Source: Tretioscincus oriximinensis
Taxonomy: Eukaryota > Chordata > Lepidosauria > Squamata > Gymnophthalmidae
Assembly (NCBI GenBank): GCA_022410635.1
Contig: JAJVDF010000237.1
Location: forward strand, 260,485 to 324,484
DNA: 64,000 nt
Direction: 5' to 3'
In this document: positions 56,690 to 64,000 of the stretch, one piece after another
How the letters are laid out: every line of letters starts with the position of its first letter
How positions within the stretch are numbered: position 1 is the stretch's first letter
Program-made: the position numbers and the translations under genes
The notes under the pieces: model-generated
What the model was told of the DNA's origin: nothing
The model's database searches: none
Seen by the model: the letters and a program-made list of their open reading frames with translations, nothing else

Positions 56690-57495
56690 CATGCTGGTCT
56701 GGAAAAAACTGCACTGGCTCCCAACCCACTATCAAGCCCAATTCAAGGTGTTGACTTTAGTAGGCTGACCAGATGACCCCTTTTTTTTGGGGGGGGACTG
56801 GTTTTGGGGTGCCTACCACACCCTCGTGGGGGGGCATGATTTCCCTGGGTTTTGCTGAGGGAAAAAAGGATTTAAAAATTCACTGCACCATCACTAGAGG
56901 GCTCTGGCAACTGGGGCCACCTCCTGAAGGCACCCTCCCCTCAGTAAAAAAAATTAAAAAGCAAAAACTTTGAAAATATGTCACACACTTCAAAAATTAT
57001 TGCATGCTTCAAAAAATTCTCACATGCTTCATGGATTTCTCGGGCAGGGATTTCGGAGGGATATGCATGTTAATAAGTGATTTAATGAACACCCCCCCCC
57101 CCCCGGGTTGGGCCTCAGAATATCTGGTCAGTCCAACTTTAGCTCATAAGGCCATAAATAATTTGGACCCCAAATACCTTCTTCCATATCAACCTGCCCA
57201 TGCCTTGAGATCTGCAGGGGAGGCCCTCCTAGTTGTACGTCCCCTCTCAACAGCAAAGGGAATGGGANCCCAGTGCAGGGCCTTCTTGGTGGTTGCCCCA
57301 GTCTGTGGAATAGNCTCCCCCTCATGGTGCGTCAGTCACCATTACTGTATTCTTTTAGAGGATTCTTATCGACGCGCCTCTTTCGCCTGGCCTTTGGTTG
57401 AAGAAATGTCACCTTCATATTCTGTTTTAAACTGTCAATTTGTTACCTTTGTTTTTATTGTTGGCCACCCTAAGCCCTTTGGATAAACAAACAAA
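56690..57495 (+). mobile_element. L2-clade LINE 3' portion split by a hAT-like MITE
   Basis: Left part AACTGCACTGGCTCCCAACC and TCAAGCCCAATTCAAGGTGT. It resumes after the MITE with CTCATAAGGCCATAAATAAT, ATCAACCTGCCCATGCCTTG, the frame HALRSAGEALLVV, and ends TTGTTGGCCACCCTAAGCCC with an ACAAACAAAT tail. Confidence 0.8.
56761..57135 (+). mobile_element. Full-length hAT-like MITE inserted in L2 (375 bp)
   Basis: TAGGCTGACCAGATGACCCC at the left and AATATCTGGTCAGTCCA at the right. ACTTTAG flanks it at 56754-56760 and 57136-57142. Removing it restores the L2 reading (GTTGACTTTAGCTCATAAGG). Same interior as 25679-26076. Confidence 0.9.
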
Positions 57496-57724
57496 CAAAT
57501 AGGAACTGATGCCAACTTTGAACCTTGGGCTGCACGCAGACAGGGTCAATATTCTATTCTAAAGTCAAATTTCTGTTGCATTCACCTCACTAGGTTGATA
57601 TAAGACAGGTAGATTTCAGGATTTAGAAAAGACTATCCAGATTATTAGTTAACTGGGAAAACCAACAGTTGAACTGTTATGTAGGCTTATGATGAAAAGG
57701 CTAAACTGTGTAGATAATTCCGGT

Positions 57725-57970
57725 GAGAATCTACGAGGGTGAGGGGCAAAAGGAGTCTGATATTGACAGCAAATTGTCCAATAGCATTTTGGAGGAGGGA
57801 CAACTGGACATCCTCTTGACAGCCAACAAACAAAATGGCGGCTAAGAGAGGATGTTACATAATCGGAAAATGGCGGCTAAGAGAGGATGTTACATAATCG
57901 GAAAATCTCGGTTGGGAAAAGCTGACAGAGTAACAAAATTTGGAAGTGATGAATTGATAAACTGGACGAG
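57725..57970 (-). repeat. Composite repeat copy 3, with a tandem duplication
   Basis: Reverse complement of the GCCATTTTG..CAAATGCTA segment of 39972-40060. The unit AAAATGGCGGCTAAGAGAGG with GATGTTACATAATCGG occurs twice in tandem at about 57832-57903. Confidence 0.65.
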
Positions 57971-58345
57971 GAGGCTACGAGGAGGAAGAGGAAGAGGAGG
58001 AATCTGACATTTATGGCCCATTCTCAGCGCAAAGAGTTGCTTACAATAGGCTGACCACCCGACCCCTTTTTTTGGGGGGGGGGTTAAAACCCAGTTTGGG
58101 GGCGCCTCCCAGTTTTTGCTGAGGAAAAAATAAATAAATAAAAATTCTTTTTTTGAAAAAAAAATTCCTCAGCAGAAAACAGGAGGCACCCCAAAACCGG
58201 GTTTCCGCCCCTGCCCCCCAAAATAGGTAATCTGGTCAGCTTAATTTACAAGGTTAATTTTCACCCGAAGACTTACAGTACATTTATCTTTCCCACCAGA
58301 TTCTCGGTGGTGCTCATGAATCTACTTGAAAATGTAGACAGCAAA
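57970..58345 (-). mobile_element. SINE-B split by a palindromic MITE
   Basis: A GGA/GAA run, then GCGCAAAGAGTTGCTTACAA before the MITE. TTTACAAGGTTAATTTTCAC, CTTTCCCACCAGATTCTCGG and TCATGAATCTACTTG after it. Confidence 0.7.
58047..58243. mobile_element. Palindromic hAT-like MITE (197 bp)
   Basis: TAGGCTGACCACCCGACCCC faces TAATCTGGTCAGCTTA. Flanks GCTTACAA and ATTTACAA agree at six of eight positions. Arms share CGCCTCCCAGTTTTTGCTGA / CAGCAGAAAACAGGAGGCAC. Confidence 0.85.
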
Positions 58346-58604
58346 TCTACTTTCTTTTAAATACCTGAGTACTGTGAGCCTGGGATTTGGGACACGGTTG
58401 CTTTAATTTTCAGCAACAAGTGTAAATACACAGCGTGCTGCTGACCTCCCGCCTGTACTTGGACTTTCCTCTGATAAGAGAACCAAATCAAACCTCTGGT
58501 ATATTCCAGGTCGATTTCAAAGGAAAAGACTAAAAGACCTGGCATGTGGAATCAATGCTCAAGGTCAAGTATGGAAGCTCTTTATGCACATATCTAATCT
58601 GTAA

Positions 58605-58975
58605 TTAGATACTGACTTTTAATTCAACTTCAGTCCTAAAGAACTGGACTAAACCNGGTTGGGGAGGGATATATATACAGGGTGCTTCAAAAAAATGTAT
58701 ACCCACTTTGAACTTTAAATGTCAGGATTTTCCGCTCTACGAGGCTAATTTGAACAGTATTAACATTTGTTATTACGTTTTNTTTACATTGGACTTTAAG
58801 CTTTCTAATTTCCTGAAATTTAACTTTGTAGAACAGTAGAACAGTAAATAAATTTTCTATGGAAGTTCACAGTGTGTATACATTCTTTTGAAGCACCCTG
58901 TATATTTGCCCTGGTTTAGTCCCTATTTTCAGAACAAAAATTGGCTAACTGCAGCAGTAGTAATTTGGTTTAAGG
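58605..58975. mobile_element. Family E palindromic MITE, copy 3, split by a mariner MITE
   Basis: Left half TTCAACTTCAGTCCTAAAGA, ACTGGACTAAACC. Right half CTGGTTTAGTCCCTATTTTC. The two flank the insertion at 58678-58900. Confidence 0.6.
58678..58900. mobile_element. Tc1/mariner-type MITE, copy 3
   Basis: CAGGGTGCTTCAAAAAAATG to TTTTGAAGCACCCTG with flanking TA. Internal CTCTACGAGGCTAATTTGAA as in copy 2, in the opposite orientation. Confidence 0.85.
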
Positions 58976-59004
58976 AGTTCAGTAGTTATATTGTCTGTAT
59001 GAGA

Positions 59005-59225
59005 CTAGTGGCTGTCCTTGATGGAGGGATTGGTGCACCTCCCTTATGAAATCAGGCTGCAATATGGATGCCGCTGGACTGGAGCAACAGGCAGGATCCC
59101 TGAAGTACCATTTGCAGGGAGTGGAGAAAGATGAAGATTTTGCATTCTTCTGCTTCACATTGCCCAGATGCAATTGTGGGGCCACTGTGTGAACACAGAA
59201 TCCTGAACTAGATGGGCTCTGGCTG
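59005..59225 (+). mobile_element. CR1 LINE 3' fragment
   Basis: CACCTCCCTTATGAAATCAG, GAGCAACAGGCAGGATCCCT, CATTTGCAGGGAGTGGAG and GAACTAGATGGGCTCTGGCT, colinear with other CR1 3' ends here but internally deleted. Confidence 0.75.
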
Positions 59226-59229
59226 CATT

Positions 59230-60015
59230 CTGCAGGGCAACAGAAATGCAAGATCCTACATCTGGGCAAAAATAATGAAAACAGCACATATAGAATGGGA
59301 GGAATATGTCTGAGCAGCAGCACAGGTGAGAAGGACCTGGGTATTTTGGTAGATCACAGATTAAACATGAGTCAACAGTGTGAAGCAGCTGCAAAAAAGG
59401 GCAAACACAATCCTGGGGTGTATCAAGAGGGGCATAGAATCTCGCTCACGTGAAGTAATTATTCCTCTCTACAGTACTTTGGTACAACCACGCTTGGAAT
59501 CCTGTGTTCAGTTCTGGGGGGCCCAATTTAAAAAGGACATTGATAAACTAGAGCAAGTACAAAAGAGAGTTACAAGGATGGTGAGTGGTCTGGAAACCAT
59601 GTCCTATGAGGAACGGTTAAAGGATCTAGGAATGTTTAGTCTGCAAAAGAGAAGACTGAGAGGAGACCTGATAGCTGCCTATAAATATCTGAAGGGCTGT
59701 CACAGATCAGAGGGATCAGCACTGTTCTCATTAGCACACGGAAGGACTAGAAACAGTNGGATGAAACTGCAAGGGAGGAGATTTAGATTAGATATCAGGA
59801 AAAAGCTTTCTAATATCTAGGGTGATAAACCAGTGGAACAGGTTGCCACAGGGGGTGGTGAGTTCGCCTTCCCTGGAAGNCTTCAAACAGAGACTGGACA
59901 GGCATCTGTCTGAGATGGTTTAATGAATCCTGCATCGAGCAGGGGGTTGGACCCGATGACCCTGGAGGTCCCTTCCGACTCTATGATTCTATGATTCTTA
60001 TGTTCTCATATTCTT
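59230..60015 (+). mobile_element. CR1 LINE, longest remnant in the window
   Basis: Frame 59380-59820 reads KRGIESRSREVIIPLYSTLV, QPRLESCVQFWGAQFKKDID and [20 protein letters not shown], the ORF2 region after reverse transcriptase. The 3' end GGTTTAATGAATCCTGCATC to the TATGATTCTATGATTCTTAT tail is intact. 5'-truncated, no RT catalytic motif present. Confidence 0.95.
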
Positions 60016-60579
60016 ATGTTCTAGTGGCAATCCAGATCAAATCTAATGATGAATCTGAATAGAACACTGCTGCCTCTTCCAGATTAAGCCATGGCACAAC
60101 CACGTAGGAGATTGAACCTGAGTGAAGTCAGGTATGGCTGCAGGAGGCATGTGGCAGATCTGTGTTGTAGCACATCCTGGTTCTAGTACTGCCATCTCAG
60201 CTTAATGCAAATGCTTTGCTGTTATAGATAATACAGATCGAGCCGATCTGGATTTTCTAATCAGCACAAATTTAGCACGTAGAGTGCATAAAAGGTCTCC
60301 ATGGTTTCTTGGTCCACCAGGGAAGATGCACGCCTATTTGGTGGCAGCTGTTTAAACAAGCCAGNTTTGTGGATAAATAGGAAAAAGGGAGCTGTTCCAC
60401 TGAGACTCAGCCCTTCCCACTTGAAAGCAGGAGGCAACTCCGGCGTTATCAAAACACAATCTGGAACAGACAGATAACTCTGTCTCAGGGATCTGGGAGG
60501 GAGGGGCAAGGAAGATCTCCATTTAAAGTCATACACAATGGGAAGGTTTTTGCCTGACCTTTGAGATCAATTCTGTTTT
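60016..60579. other. No gene recognised
   Basis: Mixed intronic sequence. Short frames only. Confidence 0.4.
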
Positions 60580-61597
60580 TTACAGGAGTTTAACTTCTAC
60601 TGCTCTCCTTTCTTCCCTCCTTTCTTCCTTCTCTTTTCCATATCACTCTTTTCCCTTCCTTTCTTCTCTCTTCTTCTCCCCACTTTTCCTTCCTTTTCTC
60701 TTCTTCTCACCCTTTCCTTGTCTTTTCCATATCACTATTTTTCCTTCCTTTCTTCTCTCTTCTTCTGCCCACTTTTCCTTCCTTCTTTTTCTCTTCTTCT
60801 CACCCTTTCCTTCTCTTTTCCATATCATTCTCTTTCCTTCCTTTCTTCTCTCTTCTTCTCCCCACTTTTCCTTCCTTCCTTTTCTCTTCTTCTCACCCTT
60901 TCCTTCTCTTTTCCATATCACTTTTTTTCCTTCCTTTCTTCTCTCTTCTTCTCCCCACTTTTCCTTCTTTTTCTCTTCTTCTCACCCTTTCCTTCTCTTT
61001 TCCATATCATTCTCTTTCCTTCCTTTCTTCTCTCTTCTTCTCCCCACTTTTCCTTCCTTCCTTTTCTCTTCTTCTCACCCTTTCCTTCTCTTTTCCATAT
61101 CACTCTCTTTCCTTCCTTTCTTCTCTCTTTTTCTCCCCACTTTTCCTTTCTTCCTTTTCTCTTCTTCTCACCCTTTCCTTCTCTTTCCCATATCACTCTT
61201 TTTCCTTCCTTTCTTCTCTCTTCTTCTCCCCACTTTTCTTTTCTTCTTTTTCTCTTCTTCTCACACTTTCCTTCCTTCTCTTTTTCCCTCTCACCCTTTT
61301 TCCTTCCATCCCTCGTCCTCTCCTTTTCTTTCATTCCTTATCTTTCTCTCTCACACTTTTTATTTCTTCCTTCTCTTTTTTCTCTCACATTTTTCCTTCC
61401 TTCTTTCTTTCTCTTTCTTCTCTCAGTCTGTTTCCTTCCTTCTTTCCTTTTCTCTGCTTCTCACCCTTGCCTTTCTTTCTTTCTTTCTTTCCTTCCTTCA
61501 TCCCTCCGTCCATTCCCTTTTCCTCTAACCCTTTTCCTTCCTGCCTTCCCTTTCTTCCTCTTATCCTTTTTCCTTCCTTCCACTCCTGTTTCCNNNT
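60580..61597. repeat. Polypyrimidine block with about 91-bp tandem units
   Basis: C/T on the plus strand for about 1 kb. CCATATCA recurs at 60638, 60727, 60820, 60913, 61002, 61095 and 61188 (spacings 89, 93, 93, 89, 93, 93). Units contain TTCTTCTCCCCACTTTTCCT and CTCTTCTTCTCACCCTTTCC. The 312-codon frame through it is a by-product of the absence of purines. Confidence 0.95.
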
Positions 61598-61599
61598 GT

Positions 61600-61685
61600 G
61601 CTTTAAAACCATCTTCAGTTCTAAAGAACTCAACTTATCCAGAAAAAAGTCTTTAGTATTGAAGATGGTTTTAATGCACATGTAA
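61600..61685. repeat. Inverted repeat (family E-like hairpin)
   Basis: AAAACCATCTTCAGTTCTAA at about 61605 and TTTAGTATTGAAGATGGTTTT at about 61652 form a stem of about 22 bp with roughly 25 bases between, similar in motif to family E. Confidence 0.7.
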
Positions 61686-62106
61686 GACCTTTGCATTCTT
61701 TCCCCTTTTCTTCCTCACCTGCTTTCTTTGTACTCCTCCATCCCTCTCTTTTTAGCTTCTCTCATCCTCCCTTTCTTTTTTATTCCCTGCTCGCCTGCCT
61801 CCTTCCCTTCCTCCCTCATTCCTTATGACTTTCAGTCTTTGTAACAGACTTTTAATAGCTTTGATCTGGAAACTAAGGCATATAGAACAGACATTCTTAA
61901 AATGCCTCTTTGAAGAATGCATGCTTTCCAGGCCTTGGCCACACATGTGCTTTTCCCTCCACCTTACATCCAGCTCTTCAGGCCTGGAGATGATTTAAAA
62001 GCACGTGTGTGAGCAGGGGTCTAGACTCTCTAAAGCCAGGTATCATTTTTCGCTCCAAATTACTTATTTTTATGCTTGCACACATCCACATAGATAAACA
62101 CTCAGG

Positions 62107-62235
62107 GGCTGGGGTCAGACACATACCAGTACTTTTAATCAATCTTCAGTCCTGGACTTAACCAGGAAAATAATATTTTTCATCTGGTTCAGTCCAGGAC
62201 AGAAGTTGGATTAAACATATCTGACTCTGGCCAGG
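62107..62235. mobile_element. Family E palindromic MITE, best copy
   Basis: GCTGGGGTCAGACACATACC and CTTCAGTCCTGGACTTAACC on the left mirror CTGGTTCAGTCCAGGACAGA and ATATCTGACTCTGGCC on the right. Arms are about 55-60 bases each. Confidence 0.75.
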
Positions 62236-62459
62236 GAGAAAGCATTTTCCCAAGTTGCAAATAGGTTTCAAAGGTTTATGTTTAAAATTGCTAAGCAAAA
62301 AAAAAAAAAAAAAAGACCAGACCATGTAAGCTTGCACAGAGGGAATTTCAGCAGATTTCACTGTCAAACCAGAGTAACGGAGGGAGGTGTGTGAGAATCT
62401 CATACATTTTTTCAGCTTATCTGCTGCTGCAAGATGTATGAATTTTCGTACAGCAATGA

Positions 62460-62705
62460 GACAAAAATCCCCATTTCCAGAAGAGGCGCCCTGGGCAGGA
62501 AGTGACATCACAAATGATGCCACTTCTGGCCTCTGCTTCCAGGAATGGCACCTGACCGTGACGTCACTTCTGGTCCCATCCCGGAAGTGATGGCAAAAAA
62601 AAAATTCCCATGTGTTTTGCGTGCAAGTAAAAGCCCCAAAATGTCCGAGATGTTTGGGCTCTGGGCCAGGTTTTCCGGCTGGAAAACTCCCAATCTTAAC
62701 ACTCC
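62460..62705. repeat. CRE/ETS-motif repeat, copy 4
   Basis: GGCAGGAAGTGACATCACAA, TGACCGTGACGTCACTTCTG, CATCCCGGAAGTGATGG and GGTTTTCCGGCTGGAAAACT. Dense CRE (TGACGTCA) and ETS (CCGGAAGT) words. Confidence 0.6.
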
Positions 62706-62819
62706 CTTTAGCTTTACAGAAAAAGAAAGGTGGACAATAGATGTATGGTCCCCCTGCTGCCTTCCTGTGAGCAGAAAAAATGTTAATTAAAAAGGTTTCC
62801 TCCCTCCCAGGGACAGCTG

Positions 62820-62925
62820 AGGTGCAGGCTGGGAACTGTAGTCCACAGGGAAGGCCCCACACAGGCTGGGCAGAAAAGGCTGCCCACTGCTCAGACTACA
62901 CTTCCCAATAGGCACCGCCACTAGC
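62820..62925 (+). repeat. Dispersed repeat with ACTACAnTTCCC-like motif, copy 2
   Basis: GGGAACTGTAGTCCACAGGG and GGCTGCCCACTGCTCAGACT match 25590-25675 inverted. GACTACACTTCCCAAT closes it. Confidence 0.55.
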
Positions 62926-63119
62926 CCAACAGTAGCTGCTACTGCCAGCTTCATGAAGTTACTGGGTGTTCAAGCTTGTACTTCTGATCGTAAAAAAAAA
63001 ACCCAGCATAGAAAAGCAGGCAGAAGTACAATAATAAAACAGAAGTTCTGTCAGGAAGCAGAGAAACAGGAAGATGACAGCTTGTTATTGCTTACCTTTG
63101 GCAACCCGTCTATAGTATA

Positions 63120-63225
63120 ACGTCTTTAATGAGTGTGTCAAAAAGGAAACTTCAGCAGTTGCAACAGTTAGTGCCTGCAGCATCTGCTGAAATTTCCACG
63201 TTAATACACAAAGACACAGCACTGC
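63120..63225. mobile_element. Family F palindromic element
   Basis: TCTTTAATGAGTGTGTCAAA, GGAAACTTCAGCAGTTGCAA and CAGCATCTGCTGAAATTTCC. Confidence 0.5.
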
Positions 63226-63374
63226 AGTCCTGCCTTATTTTTTTTATTCTTTCTGGTAACTGCCTCTGTGATTTTTATTTCTTGCAGGAAAAATTATTGC
63301 AGTTTTACTACTCGTAGAGCCGCAGCAGTACAGATTCAGAACCCAGCTGTCGATTCTGTAGACCCAGTCTTCTT

Positions 63375-63620
63375 GTGTCTCCCCCTCCCCTTCTTCTTCT
63401 TCTTCTTCACCTTCTTTTCCTCCTCCTCTTCCTCTTCCTTCTTCTTCTTCCTTCCTCTTCTTCTTTCTTCTTCTTCTTCGTGCTTCTTCCTCTTCTGCTT
63501 CTTCTACTGCTTCTGTTTCTGCTTCTCCTCCTCTTTCTTCTCCTTCTCTTTTTCTTTTTCTTCACCTTTTCTTTCCTTGTCTCCTTCTCCTCCTCCCCCT
63601 TCCCCTTCTCCTTCTTTTGA
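63375..63620. repeat. Polypyrimidine (TTC/TCC/CTT) microsatellite
   Basis: About 245 bases almost free of purines on the plus strand, with TTCTTCTTC and TCCTCC units. Frames through it are low complexity. Confidence 0.95.
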
Positions 63621-63824
63621 GCAAAGCAAAGCTCTGAGCCTTGAATATAGCGCATCCCATAGCTCTGCTTAGGAAATGGAGGCTCAGTTGCTAGTTTCAT
63701 CTCAAATGCTGACTCATTAACACTCTCCTCCTAAAGGATGCTGTCATTCACTTCTCAGTTACCACCTCACAAAGTTAAGCAAGTGAAGGTACCATATTTT
63801 TTCCCCACACACAACCCAAATTTT

Positions 63825-63885
63825 CTGAACATAAAAACCTAAGAGAACCCTAAATGGATCAGACCACAGCTCAGCACAATCAACA
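63825..63885 (-). mobile_element. CR1 LINE 3' tip
   Basis: GAACATAAAAACCTAAGAGA followed by ATGGATCAGACCACAGCTCA, resembling the CR1 3' terminus. Confidence 0.5.
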
Positions 63886-63934
63886 ACTGGGGCTACCAGA
63901 TCAAAGGAGGACAGGAGTTCTACACTCTAAATGG

Positions 63935-64000
63935 GTGTGTCAAAAAGGACATTTCAGCAGATGCTGCTAGTACTGTGAGCAGCTGCTGCTGAAATTTTCT
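63935..64000. mobile_element. Family F palindromic element, running off the right edge
   Basis: GGGTGTGTCAAAAAGGACAT, TTCAGCAGATGCTGCTAG and GCTGCTGCTGAAATTTTC. Confidence 0.5.

Noticed and set aside
60718..61656. A 312-codon open frame rich in Ser, Phe and Pro
   Set aside because: It lies entirely in a C/T-only tandem array, where stop codons cannot easily occur. It has no domain.

Overview
The window is vertebrate, almost certainly squamate, nuclear DNA. It reads as intronic sequence of one gene, FAM20C, which lies on the minus strand and encodes the secretory-pathway (Golgi) casein kinase. Two exons can be read directly. Both have consensus splice sites and matching phases: 56319-56491 (173 nt) and 23383-23461 (79 nt). 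Joined, they give an uninterrupted FAM20C reading frame ending in GQALFKPMK. The intervening intron is 32,857 bp. Part of the upstream intron fills 56492-64000 and part of the downstream intron fills 1-23382. The first exon and the remaining kinase-domain exons lie outside the window. I found no other protein-coding gene, rRNA, authentic tRNA or CRISPR array.

The squamate assignment rests on the repeats: CR1, L2 and L1 LINE remnants together with abundant tRNA-derived SINEs. One SINE resembles the Sauria SINE. Another ends in a (TTC)n tail. A gekkotan is possible but cannot be established from this sequence. The draft quality shows as scattered single Ns and one 822-bp gap.

Layout. 1-345 is a CpG-dense island. 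0.5-23 kb holds L1, CR1 and L2 remnants, SINEs, mariner and hAT-like MITEs and a tandem pair of an unclassified element (family D). 23.4 kb is the 79-nt exon. 23.66-24.92 kb is a SINE whose interior has expanded into a 96-bp tandem array containing the assembly gap. 25-56 kb is the long intron. It contains a full-length hAT-like MITE with a perfect 8-bp target duplication, many CR1 and SINE copies often nested in each other, (GAA)n, (ATC)n and (TCC)n microsatellites, and five family-D copies (counting the two at 15-16 kb) whose internal 38-bp minisatellite varies from one to seven units. 56.3 kb is the 173-nt exon. 56.7-64 kb holds a LINE interrupted by a MITE, a long CR1 3' end, and a 1-kb polypyrimidine block with a roughly 91-bp higher-order period.

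The most useful signals are the MITE and minisatellite families and their nesting order. Several repeats also carry regulatory-type motifs (CRE/ETS-like, YY1-like), and a few repeat-poor blocks could be intronic regulatory elements. Repeat family names are assigned by recognition and structure, not by database search. Families called D, E and F are labels of convenience used only here.
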